From positions 1 to 64,000 of the forward strand of contig JAIXYT010000007.1 of the NCBI GenBank assembly GCA_027490095.1: a stretch of 64,000 nucleotides of DNA. Reading direction: 5' to 3'. Both the position numbers and the translations under genes were made by a program. This document shows, piece by piece, positions 51,735 through 63,587 of the stretch. The notes beneath the pieces are model-generated. The model worked only from the letters and a program-made list of their open reading frames with translations, ran no database searches and was not told the origin of the DNA. The number at the start of each line of letters is the position of its first letter. Position 1 is the first letter of the stretch. This stretch comes from Sphingomonadales bacterium (lineage in GTDB: Bacteria; Pseudomonadota; Alphaproteobacteria; Sphingomonadales; Sphingomonadaceae).

Positions 51735-52826
51735 TCAGCTGCCGGCTGTGCCTGCCCCCGCACCCGCCCGCTTCTCCGCCCCATCGCCCGAGAACAGCTC
51801 GGCGATCCACGCCGCAGACGGCACCACGCGCAGCACGGCAAGCACCACGATCATGATCTGCACCCCGATGAAGGCGCCCGGGATGCCCCATATGATGGCC
51901 CAGAAGAACACCGAGAACAGCACCAGCACGGCCGACATGGACAGCGCCGAGCCCGCGATCAGCGGCTCGATGTAGCTGCCCAGCACGAAGTTGATCGCCG
52001 TCGTCCCGCCGACGGCCAGCAGCACCATCCACAGGCTGCCGAACTGCGCGGCGGCAAACACTCCCAGGAAAACGGCCACGATCAGCGGCCCGATGAAGGG
52101 GATGAAATTCAGCGTTCCTACCAGGATCGCCCAGGCGAGCGGCTCGTCGAGGCCGATCATCCGGAAGAAGAGATAGCACAGGATCGCATCCACGATGCTG
52201 ACGATCAGCCGGACCTTCATGTAAAGCCCGAACTTGGCCGACACGTCGCGGCAGACCTCGCTGATCCTGAGCGCGGGCCGGTCGGCCTCGATGCGCTGCA
52301 GACGCCGCGCCATGCCTTCGAGCTCGGTCAGCCCCAGCACCGCAAACACGAACACCAGCAGCGCAAAACCGCTGATGAGACGGGCCTGCTCGATGAAGGC
52401 CGTGACGGGCCCGACGATCCAGCGGACGTCGAACCGGGCCGGGATCAGAAGATCGAACGGCAGGTTCCGATCGGCAAGCGCAGCTTCGAGATCGCGGTAG
52501 ACCGCCTCGAAGCGCGGAAGGTTGCCGATCACCCACTGGGTCACCTGCCCGATGCCCCACATCACCGCCAGGCCGAACAGAATCAGGGTGACAAGCGTGA
52601 GAAGCAGGGTCGCCACAAGGGCCACCCCCTTGCCGACCACAGGCTGCAGCCGCTGCATGAAGGGCGCCGTCAGGGCGATGATGAACAGGGCAAAGGCCAG
52701 CGGCTCGAACACGGGCGCCCCGAACCACATGAGGGCCATCAGCGCCACGAAGCCCATCAGGATCAGCGAGACGCGGACGAAGCCGGTCGAGGCACCGATG
52801 TCAGCCACGTCAAATGCCTCCCCCAA
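51735..52826 (-). CDS. AI-2E/PerM-family permease
   Basis: A 363-residue inner-membrane protein with about eight membrane helices in the pattern of the AI-2E transporter family: two N-terminal hairpins, an amphipathic cytosolic or periplasmic stretch, then WAILVGTLNFIPFIGPLIVA and a final FFWAIIWGIPGAFIGVQIMI, both family signatures. The family name comes from TqsA; other members are Na+/H+ antiporters, so the substrate is unknown. It stands alone, minus strand, upstream of tRNA-Thr; the 273 nt between its end and the S10 gene hold nothing recognised. Confidence 0.9.
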   Translation of the reverse strand: MGEAFDVADIGASTGFVRVSLILMGFVALMALMWFGAPVFEPLAFALFIIALTAPFMQRLQPVVGKGVALVATLLLTLVTLILFGLAVMWGIGQVTQWVIGNLPRFEAVYRDLEAALADRNLPFDLLIPARFDVRWIVGPVTAFIEQARLISGFALLVFVFAVLGLTELEGMARRLQRIEADRPALRISEVCRDVSAKFGLYMKVRLIVSIVDAILCYLFFRMIGLDEPLAWAILVGTLNFIPFIGPLIVAVFLGVFAAAQFGSLWMVLLAVGGTTAINFVLGSYIEPLIAGSALSMSAVLVLFSVFFWAIIWGIPGAFIGVQIMIVVLAVLRVVPSAAWIAELFSGDGAEKRAGAGAGTAGS

Positions 52827-52878
52827 GCCAGCAGGCGGCGACGATAGACGCGATGGTGCGGGAAAGGCCAGTCCGTCA

Positions 52879-52953
<75 letters not shown>

Positions 52954-53050
52954 ACACCATGACGCTGGCCGACAGGCAGGGCCTGTCGCAGGGCGCGGCC
53001 TATTCCGGATGCAGCCCGCGATGTCAAGCCGGATGCCCGTGCCCGCCGCC

Positions 53051-54496
53051 TCAACCCTTCCGCGGCTCGGCCCTGCCCTTCGCCTCGTCGCACGCCGGAA
53101 GGCGCAGCGTTGCCATCAGCCCGCCCAGGTCCTCCGAGGCGGCAAGCGTGACCGAGCCGCCGTAGATCCCGGCCACATCGCGCACGATCGCAAGCCCAAG
53201 GCCCGTGCCCGGCTTTCCGGTATCGAGCCGGGCGCCCCGCTCGAACAGGCCCTCGCGCAGCTTCGCAGGGATGCCCTGCCCGTCGTCCTCCACCGTGATG
53301 GTCACGAAGCCGGCATCGGCCCCCTCCCCCCGCGCCACCGTCACGAACACGCGCCCGCCGCCATATTTCGCGGCATTGTCGATCAGGTTGCCGGCAAGCT
53401 CCTCGAGATCCTGCCGTTCGCCGCGGAACACCGCCGTGCGGTCGCCGGCAAGGTCGATCACCACGCCCCGGTCGGCGTAGATGCGCTCGATGGCCGAAAC
53501 CAGCCGCTCCAGCGAGGGCCAAACCTCTGCCCGCGCCGTGGCCGCCGTCCGCCGGCCCATCGCCCGGGCGCGGGCGAGATGGTGGTCGATGTGGCGCCGC
53601 ATCGTCGACAGTTCGCGAACCACCGCATCGGCCAGATCCGGGCTTCCGGCGGCCGCCTCGTTCATCAGCACGCTCATCGGGGTCTTCAGGGCGTGGGCCA
53701 GATTGCCGGCGTGCATCCGCGCGGATTCGGCGGTCTCCTCATTGTGGTCCAGCAGCGCGTTCAGCTCCTGCACCAGCGGCGCGATCTCGGGCGGCACATC
53801 GTCCGTCGGCGCGCGGCTCATCCGGCCGGCCCGGATCGCGGCAATCGCCGCCGAAACCCGCCTCAGCGGCATCAGCCCGAAGGTCGCCTGCACGATCGCA
53901 AGCGCGAACAGCCCGGCGCCCAGCGCACCGAGCGACCACCAGAGCGTCGCCCGGACCGTGCGGATCTGCGCGTCCAGCTGGTCGGTGCCCTGCGCCACCT
54001 GGAACCGCCACACGACCGCCGAACCCGGAATGATCCCGTCCCGCTCCACGATCCGCAGGGGTTCGTTCCGGAAGGCGCGGGTGCGGGACGCGCAGGGCTC
54101 GATGCACGAGACCGAGAGATCGGCCGGCAGCTCCCTGTCCCACAGCGATCGGCTGCGGAACGGCATGTGCCCTTCGGCCGACACCTGCCAGTAGAGGCCG
54201 GAATAAGGTTCGTTGAACCGCGGATCGACCGGCGGGCGGTTGAACCGCACCTCGCCGAAGGGATCGAGCTCGGCGGCCGCGATCATCGCCGGCAGGGCGG
54301 CGGCAAGCTGGGTGTCGAAGTTGCGCGTGATCGTGCCGGTCACGATGCGGTCCAGCGCGATGCCGCCGATGCCCAGCAGCGCGAGGATCCAGGCAGCCGC
54401 AAGCAGCAGCAGGCGCCGGCTGATCGAGCCGGGCGCCCTGGGTGCAGCTGCGGGCCCGGCCCTGGGCGTGCCGGATGACCGGGTGCCGGCGGGCAT
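53051..54496 (-). CDS. Sensor histidine kinase, PhoQ-like
   Basis: Membrane histidine kinase paired with the response regulator upstream. It has a membrane helix (RRLLLLAAAWILALLGIGGI), a ~110-residue periplasmic domain with two Cys (SCIEPCASR), a second helix (LWWSLGALGAGLFALAIVQA), HAMP-like linker, the phospho-acceptor box NLAHALKTPMSVLMNE, the N box LAGNLIDNAAKYG and G boxes VEDDGQGIP and GTGLGLAI. The box HALKTP is the PhoQ-type variant. The track ORF starts at a GTG (54583) 53 nt inside the regulator gene; I prefer the ATG at 54496, which gives 481 residues. Confidence 0.9.
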   Translation of the reverse strand: MPAGTRSSGTPRAGPAAAPRAPGSISRRLLLLAAAWILALLGIGGIALDRIVTGTITRNFDTQLAAALPAMIAAAELDPFGEVRFNRPPVDPRFNEPYSGLYWQVSAEGHMPFRSRSLWDRELPADLSVSCIEPCASRTRAFRNEPLRIVERDGIIPGSAVVWRFQVAQGTDQLDAQIRTVRATLWWSLGALGAGLFALAIVQATFGLMPLRRVSAAIAAIRAGRMSRAPTDDVPPEIAPLVQELNALLDHNEETAESARMHAGNLAHALKTPMSVLMNEAAAGSPDLADAVVRELSTMRRHIDHHLARARAMGRRTAATARAEVWPSLERLVSAIERIYADRGVVIDLAGDRTAVFRGERQDLEELAGNLIDNAAKYGGGRVFVTVARGEGADAGFVTITVEDDGQGIPAKLREGLFERGARLDTGKPGTGLGLAIVRDVAGIYGGSVTLAASEDLGGLMATLRLPACDEAKGRAEPRKG

Positions 54497-54530
54497 GGCC
54501 CCTTCGGGCCCTGCCGCCGCCGGCGCCGGC

Positions 54531-55187
54531 TCAGCCGTCGAGGCTGTAGCCGAGGCCGCGGATGGTGGTGATGAGATCTGCACCCAGCTTCTTCCGGATC
54601 CGCGTGATGAAGACCTCGATGGTGTTCGAATCCCGGTCGAAGTCCTGGTCGTAGATATGCTCGATCAGCTCGGTGCGCGAGACCACCTTGCCCTTGTGGT
54701 GCATCAGGTACGACAGCAGCTTGTACTCCTGCGCGGTCAGCTTCACCGGTTCGCCGGCAAGCGTGACCCGCCCCGAGCGGGAATCGAGCCGCACATCGCC
54801 TGCCACCAGCTCCGACGAGGCATTGCCCGACGCCCGGCGGATCAGCGCCCGCAGCCGAGCGATCAGCTCCTCCGACTGGAAGGGCTTGGCGAGATAGTCG
54901 TCGGCCCCGGCATCGAGGCCCGCCACCTTGTCGGACCAGCTGTCGCGTGCGGTCAGCACCAGCACGGGCATCTTGTGGCCGGCCTTGCGCCAGCGGTCGA
55001 GCACGGTCAGCCCGTCCACTTCCGGCAGGCCGAGATCCAGGATCACCGCGTCATAGCTCTCGGTTTCCCCCAGGAACTGGCCTTCCTCGCCGTCCTCGGC
55101 GCTGTCGACGGCATAGCCCGCCCCCTCCAGCGTCTGGCGCAGCTGGCGGGCTAGGCTCGGTTCATCCTCGACGATCAGAATTCGCAT
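54531..55187 (-). CDS. OmpR/PhoB-family response regulator, PhoP-like
   Basis: A 218-residue regulator: receiver domain with acidic pocket VEDE, phosphorylated Asp in VILDLGLPEVDGL and Lys in YLAKPF; winged-helix DNA-binding domain ending VFITRIRKKLGADLITTIRG and LGYSLDG. Similarity of both members of the pair is to PhoP/PhoQ-type systems; a PepSY-domain protein gene sits directly upstream, as in several alphaproteobacterial and gammaproteobacterial PhoPQ-like loci. The signal is unknown. Confidence 0.94.
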   Translation of the reverse strand: MRILIVEDEPSLARQLRQTLEGAGYAVDSAEDGEEGQFLGETESYDAVILDLGLPEVDGLTVLDRWRKAGHKMPVLVLTARDSWSDKVAGLDAGADDYLAKPFQSEELIARLRALIRRASGNASSELVAGDVRLDSRSGRVTLAGEPVKLTAQEYKLLSYLMHHKGKVVSRTELIEHIYDQDFDRDSNTIEVFITRIRKKLGADLITTIRGLGYSLDG

Positions 55188-55208
55188 AAGGGGCCTGTCT
55201 CCTGAGGC

Positions 55209-55655
55209 TCAGTCGCGTTCGGCAATCACCCGCCCCGTACGGCCATCGACGTCCACCCAGACGACATTGCCACCGGACCGCAGAAACTTGAAGCGATAGA
55301 CGTTGCGGCTGATGTCGGGCTCGACGCCCAGATACTCGCCCCGCCCGCGCGACTGGGCCGAGCGCATCAGCTCGTCGAAGCCGCGGTTCTCGCCGGCGCG
55401 CGCCGTCTCGCGGGCATGGTCATGGTCCGACACCGGGCGCCCGCGCGGAGGCACGGGGCTGTACTGGGCAATCTGCTCCGCACCTGGCGTGTCTGCGGGA
55501 AGCGGCCCCGCAATGGGGTCCGTCGGCAGGGTTTCGGTGGAGGCCGCGGGAACGGCGGTGGTCGAGAAGCTCCCGGCAGATGCGGGGCCTGCGACGGCCG
55601 CGCACAGCAGGGCGACGGAAAGCGGGGCGGAAATGCTGTTTCGGGTCATGGACAT
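55209..55655 (-). CDS. Exported PepSY-domain protein
   Basis: A small exported protein, 148 residues from the ATG at 55655, with signal peptide SISAPLSVALLCAAVAGPASA and a C-terminal PepSY-like domain (YLGVEPDISRNVYRFKFLRS, VVWVDVDGRTGRVIAERD). PepSY domains bind or inhibit exported peptidases, or act in sensor systems. It lies 21 nt upstream of the response regulator in the same direction, so it is probably in the same operon and possibly feeds the sensor kinase. Two later or earlier Met codons are possible starts. Confidence 0.82.
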   Translation of the reverse strand: MSMTRNSISAPLSVALLCAAVAGPASAGSFSTTAVPAASTETLPTDPIAGPLPADTPGAEQIAQYSPVPPRGRPVSDHDHARETARAGENRGFDELMRSAQSRGRGEYLGVEPDISRNVYRFKFLRSGGNVVWVDVDGRTGRVIAERD

Positions 55656-55765
55656 GGCAACACGCGCATGGCCTATGCCCGAAGCCGTGAACACCTTCTG
55701 AATGACACCCCGCATCGGATGGTGCCGTTGCCATGGGCAGCCCTGCGTGGCAAGCGCTGCCCGCC

Positions 55766-57553
<1,788 letters not shown>

Positions 57554-57577
57554 GCGCGGGCGCGCCAAGGGCCGCCA

Positions 57578-58888
<1,311 letters not shown>

Positions 58889-58911
58889 CGCTATCGTCCT
58901 TGCCCGCTTCG

Positions 58912-58949
58912 CTTTTGTGCGCTTATGCCGCAGCGCAGCGCCACAAAAG
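58912..58949. promoter_or_regulatory. Inverted repeat CTTTTGTG-N22-CACAAAAG upstream of phaZ
   Basis: Two perfect 8-bp arms 22 nt apart lie 24-61 nt upstream of the phaZ start, inside the divergent phaZ-bdhA promoter region. They may be a regulator-binding site; the regulator is not known. Confidence 0.4.
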
Positions 58950-59025
58950 AGTCATAACGGCACCTGTCTCTTTTGCGTGTCACTCGGAGAGGCTAGCTCT
59001 CCGGCATCAAGAGTGCACATGATTT

Positions 59026-59036
59026 CTGCATTGCAG
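59026..59036. promoter_or_regulatory. Candidate PhaR operator (CTGC-N3-GCAG)
   Basis: CTGC-ATT-GCAG matches the CTGC-N3-4-GCAG site described for PhaR of Paracoccus denitrificans and Rhodobacter. It is 33 nt upstream of the bdhA start in the region shared with phaZ. PhaR itself is not in the window. Confidence 0.55.
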
Positions 59037-59069
59037 CAGAGTTAACGCGATCGTCGAGGAGTGAGCCAC

Positions 59070-59867
59070 ATGCAGCATGCGTCGCCGGGCACCCGCCCCC
59101 TTGCCGGCCGAAGGGCCGCCGTCACCGGGTCCACCAGCGGGATCGGGCTGGCGATCGCGGAAGGGCTGGCCCGGGCAGGGGCCGATGTGGCGCTGAACGG
59201 GTTCGGGGACACGGCCCCCGCCCTCTCGGCCGTGGGAGCGCATGGCACGAAGGTGGTGTTCGTCGGCGCCGACCTTTCGAAGGGGCCGGACAGTCAGAAA
59301 TGGGTGGCGGATGTCACCCAAGCCCTTGGCGGGCTTGACATTCTTGTGAACAATGCCGGCATCCAGCATGTGGCCGCCGTGGAGGAGTTCCCCGACGACA
59401 AGTGGGATGCGATCCTGGCGATCAACCTGTCGAGCAATTTCCACACGATGAAGGCCGCGATCCCGGCGATGAAGGCGCAGAACTGGGGGCGGATCATCAA
59501 CATCGCATCGGCCCACGGCCTTGTCGCCTCGCCCTTCAAGAGTGCCTATGTTGCTGCAAAACATGGCGTATTGGGCCTGAGCAAGGCCGCAGCCCTGGAG
59601 CTTGCGGAGACGTTGGTGACAGTGAACACGGTGTGCCCGGGCTTTGTGGACACGCCGCTGGTGCGGGGGCAGATCGCGGACCAGGCGAAGGTGCGCGGGA
59701 TGAGCGAGGAGCGGGTGATCAACGAAGTGATCCTGGCATCACAACCGACGCACCGGTTCATCACCAGTGAGCAAGTGGCTGAAATGGTTCTGTTTCTCTC
59801 CTCGGATGCGGCAAGCGGGATTACCGGCGCGAGCTTTTCCATCGACGGCGGCTGGACCGCCCGCTGA
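59070..59867 (+). CDS. bdhA: 3-hydroxybutyrate dehydrogenase (SDR family)
   Basis: NAD-dependent enzyme that oxidises 3-hydroxybutyrate, the PHB depolymerisation product, to acetoacetate. The Rossmann motif TGSTSGIGLAIAEGLARAGA, the NNAG motif, active-site Ser in INIASAHGLVASPFKSAYVA with YVAAK, and LEFVNTVCPG-type segment (here LVTVNTVCPGFVDTPLV) are all typical; HGLVASPFKSAYVAAKHG is characteristic of BdhA. The ORF track begins at GTG 59061, but that codon lies within the GAGGAG ribosome site; the ATG at 59070 has ideal 8-nt spacing (265 residues). Confidence 0.94.
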   Translation: MQHASPGTRPLAGRRAAVTGSTSGIGLAIAEGLARAGADVALNGFGDTAPALSAVGAHGTKVVFVGADLSKGPDSQKWVADVTQALGGLDILVNNAGIQHVAAVEEFPDDKWDAILAINLSSNFHTMKAAIPAMKAQNWGRIINIASAHGLVASPFKSAYVAAKHGVLGLSKAAALELAETLVTVNTVCPGFVDTPLVRGQIADQAKVRGMSEERVINEVILASQPTHRFITSEQVAEMVLFLSSDAASGITGASFSIDGGWTAR

Positions 59868-59915
59868 GGCGGTTTCTCTGCATCACATACATGACATGTC
59901 GCCTGTATTCGGCGC

Positions 59916-61118
59916 TCAGTTATGGAGATAATCGCGTGTCAGCGGCACGGAATCGCGCGTCCGGCTGAGCTGGACCTGCCAGACGAGGTGATCATCGTGC
60001 CGAAAAGCCATGATCGCGCCGGCGAGGTAGAATTCCCACATGCGGAAGAAGCGTTCGTCGTACAGCGCGACGATCTCGGCCTTGCGGGCGCGGCAGCGCT
60101 TCAGCCAGTGTTCCAGCGTCCAGGCATAGTGCATCCGCCAGACCTCGATGTCGGTCGGCCAGAGCCAGGCGCGCTCGATGTGTTTTGCAAGTTCGGAATA
60201 GGCCGGGGTGTAGCCGCCGGGGAAGATGTATTTCGCCGTCCAGGGGTCGGTGGCGCCCGGGCCCCCTGCCCTGCCGATGGTGTGGATGAGGGCAATGCCG
60301 TCGTCGGTGAGGAGCCGGGCGACGGTGTCGAAATAGACGCCGTAGTTGGGGCGGCCGACATGTTCGAACATGCCGACCGAAACGATGCGGTCGAAGGGGC
60401 CCTGCACGTCGCGATAGTCCATCAGCTCGTAGCGGACATGCTGCGCGATCCCCAGCTCCTGCGCCTTGGCCCGGGCGTAGCGGAGCTGTTCCTCGGACAG
60501 GGTGACACCGAGAACCTCGGCGCCCGAGATCTTGTGGATGTGGCGCGCCATGCCGCCCCACCCGCAGCCGATGTCGAGCACGCGCATGCCGGGCTTCAGG
60601 CAGAGCTTCTTCGCGATATGGTCGAGCTTGTCGCGCTGGGCCTTCGAAAGATCGCTGTCGGGCCCCCTGTTGTCCTCGCGGAAATAGGCACAGCTGTACT
60701 GGCGCTCCTCGTCGAGGAAGAGGTCGTAGAGCTGGTCCGAGAGGTCGTAATGGTGGGCGACGTTGCGCTTCGAGCGGGCCCTTGCGTTCAGCTCGTCCCA
60801 GCGGGCGGCCAGGCGCTGCTGGTTCCAGAGCGCGACGCGCAGGGCATTCGAACGGTCCCAGCGGAGATTGCCTGAGACCAGATCGAGAAGGTCGAGGACG
60901 TCGCCGCTTTCGACCACGAGGCGCCCATCCACGAAGGCCTCGCCGGCACCGAGCGCCGGATTGCGGGCGATGCGGCCGGCGGTTGCCGCATCGGTGAGGC
61001 GCACAGCGACGGGCGTGGCCGCCGGATCGCCATAGCGGCGGACTTCGCCGTCATGGGTCGTCACCTGGATCGCACCGCGATTGATGGCCCGGCGAAGGAG
61101 TCGGTCGAGAAGCCACAT
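59916..61118 (-). CDS. cfa: Cyclopropane-fatty-acyl-phospholipid synthase
   Basis: SAM-dependent enzyme that converts unsaturated phospholipid acyl chains to cyclopropane rings at the inner membrane. From the ATG at 61118 the protein has 400 residues: an N-terminal lipid-binding domain, the marker NVAHHYDLSDQLYDLFLDEE, the SAM motif VLDIGCGWGGMARHI, and downstream MFEHVGRPNYGVYFD and YIFPGGYTPAYSEL. The track ORF adds 76 non-homologous residues. It is divergent from the TonB receptor gene. Confidence 0.95.
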   Translation of the reverse strand: MWLLDRLLRRAINRGAIQVTTHDGEVRRYGDPAATPVAVRLTDAATAGRIARNPALGAGEAFVDGRLVVESGDVLDLLDLVSGNLRWDRSNALRVALWNQQRLAARWDELNARARSKRNVAHHYDLSDQLYDLFLDEERQYSCAYFREDNRGPDSDLSKAQRDKLDHIAKKLCLKPGMRVLDIGCGWGGMARHIHKISGAEVLGVTLSEEQLRYARAKAQELGIAQHVRYELMDYRDVQGPFDRIVSVGMFEHVGRPNYGVYFDTVARLLTDDGIALIHTIGRAGGPGATDPWTAKYIFPGGYTPAYSELAKHIERAWLWPTDIEVWRMHYAWTLEHWLKRCRARKAEIVALYDERFFRMWEFYLAGAIMAFRHDDHLVWQVQLSRTRDSVPLTRDYLHN

Positions 61119-61288
61119 GCGGCATTTCTGTCGCACCTTTCGCCCAAAGTGCAAGGGAGGAGGCCCCCCTGCTGGCTTTGGGAGTGGAAGCTTTGGCGCG
61201 AGGGGAAGACAAATCGCCGCAACAAGCCGGAAAAGAACCGGCAAGCCCGGCCGGGCAATCAGGCCCGGCTGACATCGGGAGGATCGAT

Positions 61289-63574
61289 ATGGCGTCGACG
61301 GTTCGTCTTGCCCATTCCCTGCTTGCGTCCTGCGCAGTTGCAACAACCCTTGGCGCCTTTGCGGCCCCGGCGCTGGCCCAGGCCGTGCCGCAGGCTGCGA
61401 CTTCGACCGGGGTCGAGGACATCATCGTTTCGGCCCGGCGCCGGGCGGAATCGATCCAGGACGCGCCCGTCGCGGTGACCGCGATCTCGCCGCGCGAACT
61501 GACCAATCTTGCAGCGCCCGACATCCGCGACCTCGTGGGCCGCACCCCGAACCTAGTGATCGATCCCGTCAACGCCGGGCCTTCGGCGGCGGCCATCTCC
61601 ATCCGGGGCATCAGCTTCGAGGATATCGAGAAGAGCTTCGATCCTGCCGTCGGCGTGCTGATCGACGATGTGTATATCGGGACCAACACCGGCCAGCTGC
61701 TGGACTTCTTCGACTTCGAGAGCGTCGAGGTGCTGCGCGGACCGCAGGGCACGCTGTTCGGGCGCAACACGACGGCCGGCGTGATCCGGCTGCAGCGCAC
61801 CAAGCCCACCGGCGAGTTCGGCGTGCGCGCCCAGGGCACCATCGGCAACTACGGCCGGCGCGACCTTCGCCTTGTGGTGAACACGCCCAAGATGGGGGAT
61901 CTCATCAGTTTCAAGGGCTTCTGGATCCGCGCGCAGACCGACGACTTCTACGACAACCAGACGCTGGGCAAGGAGTATGGTGGGCGCCGCTATGACAATT
62001 TCGGCGTGAGCGCCCGAGTCGAGACCGGCGACCTCGACGTCGTCGCCACCTGGGACCGGATCGACGAGCGCACCGAGATCGACCAGTCGGCGACGTCGCA
62101 GACGGGGCTCGACCTGATCTGCCTTCAGGTGCCGGTGCCGGGCGTCGGCCTCATCCGGCCGACCGGGATCCCGAACGAGCAGTGCGACCGCAACACGCGC
62201 GGCGACCTCTACACCACTTTCTCGAACGTGGGCGGCCTTGCCAAGAACAAGGGCGACAACTTCACCATCAATGCCGTGCTGACGCTTGGTGATCTGAACA
62301 TCAGCTCGGTAACGGGTTGGCGGAGCAGCAACGAAAGTGTGCGGCAGGACTTCGATTCGACGTCGATCAACTTCTTCGACACCAACCGGGTGCAGACCTA
62401 CCGGCAGTTCAGCCAGGAGTTCCGTGTTGCCGGTAACCTGACCGACACGATCGATTTCGTGACCGGCTTCTACTACTTCAACAGCAACTACACGCTGGAC
62501 CAGACGACCTTCTTCGGACCGTTCCTGCAGGCGGCGGCCGGCTTGCCGGCCCAGGGCGGCAACCTCGTCGACCATGATTCCAAGTCGACCGCGCTGTTTG
62601 CCGATGTGCAGTGGCAGATCACCGAGCAGCTGCGGCTTTCGGTGGGCGGCCGCTACACCTGGGACGACAAGAGCATCTTCAACGACTTCCTGAAGACCGG
62701 GATCACCGCGCTGATCGCGAACGAGAGCGCGAGCTGGTCGCAGTTCACGCCGCGCGCCTCGATCGACTACAGCTTCGGCGACCAGTCGAACACGCTGGTC
62801 TATGCGAGCTACTCGCAGGGCTATCGCGCGGGCGGCTTCAACGGGCGCGGGCAGACGGCGGCGTCGGCCCGGACCCCGTTCGACCCGGAGACGGTGGACA
62901 GCTTCGAGCTGGGCTTCAAGACCGAGTTCTGGGACAGCCGGATCACCTTCAACGTGGCGGCCTTCCTGACCAAATATGACAACAAGCAGGAAGAAATCGT
63001 TCGCCCTGCCCCGCCGCCGGCCGGCCAGGAAACGCTGGTGCTGAACGCCGCGACGGCGACCATCAAGGGCCTGGAAGCGGAGTTCCGCGGACGGCTTGCG
63101 GAAGGGTTGAACGTCTTCGGCTCGCTGGGCCTGCTGGACGCCCAGTATGACGAGTTCGAGACGCTGGTGAACGGCGTGGTGACCGATATCTCGAACCGCG
63201 ACCTCAGGCGGACACCCGACCTGAGCTTCGCGATCGGCGGCGACTACACCGTGCCGCTGGGCGATTTCGCCGACCTGCTGCTGACGGGCGTGTTCCGGCA
63301 CGTTTCGTCGCTGCAGACGACCATCGTCGGCGATCCCACCGATCCGACCCGGAACGATCCGCGCGGCCTTGCGCAGCCGCGGGACAATCTGGACGCGAGC
63401 GCCGGCCTGATCTTCGACCTGGGGAGCGAGCGCACGGCGAGGGTGTCGCTGTTCGGGCGGAACCTGACCGACAACCGTGGGCTTTCCTCGACGCTGCCGG
63501 TGGCCGGGCTGTTCACCTTCTCGGCAGCGCGCCCGCCGAGGACCTGGGGCCTTGAACTGGGCTTCGACTATTGA
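61289..63574 (+). CDS. TonB-dependent outer-membrane receptor
   Basis: Outer-membrane active-transport receptor of the TBDT family, abundant in sphingomonads. From the ATG at 61289 (GGGAGGA ribosome site) the protein has 761 residues: a signal peptide ending ALAQA, the TonB-box-like segment EDIIVSARRRAESIQDAPVA, the plug domain (VEVLRGPQGTLFGRNTTAGV), and a 22-strand barrel ending in a C-terminal aromatic, LELGFDY. Motifs such as LVYASYSQGYRAGGFNGRG match the group often annotated as TonB receptors for unknown or aromatic substrates. It is followed by a VOC-fold gene, which may share the operon. Confidence 0.95.
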   Translation: MASTVRLAHSLLASCAVATTLGAFAAPALAQAVPQAATSTGVEDIIVSARRRAESIQDAPVAVTAISPRELTNLAAPDIRDLVGRTPNLVIDPVNAGPSAAAISIRGISFEDIEKSFDPAVGVLIDDVYIGTNTGQLLDFFDFESVEVLRGPQGTLFGRNTTAGVIRLQRTKPTGEFGVRAQGTIGNYGRRDLRLVVNTPKMGDLISFKGFWIRAQTDDFYDNQTLGKEYGGRRYDNFGVSARVETGDLDVVATWDRIDERTEIDQSATSQTGLDLICLQVPVPGVGLIRPTGIPNEQCDRNTRGDLYTTFSNVGGLAKNKGDNFTINAVLTLGDLNISSVTGWRSSNESVRQDFDSTSINFFDTNRVQTYRQFSQEFRVAGNLTDTIDFVTGFYYFNSNYTLDQTTFFGPFLQAAAGLPAQGGNLVDHDSKSTALFADVQWQITEQLRLSVGGRYTWDDKSIFNDFLKTGITALIANESASWSQFTPRASIDYSFGDQSNTLVYASYSQGYRAGGFNGRGQTAASARTPFDPETVDSFELGFKTEFWDSRITFNVAAFLTKYDNKQEEIVRPAPPPAGQETLVLNAATATIKGLEAEFRGRLAEGLNVFGSLGLLDAQYDEFETLVNGVVTDISNRDLRRTPDLSFAIGGDYTVPLGDFADLLLTGVFRHVSSLQTTIVGDPTDPTRNDPRGLAQPRDNLDASAGLIFDLGSERTARVSLFGRNLTDNRGLSSTLPVAGLFTFSAARPPRTWGLELGFDY

Positions 63575-63587
63575 TGGGACGCCTGGC

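Noticed and set aside
51383-51841. 152-codon minus-strand ORF between the S10 gene and the permease
   Set aside because: It overlaps the ends of both flanking genes in other frames and has no signal, domain or ribosome site; the 273-nt gap is better left unassigned.
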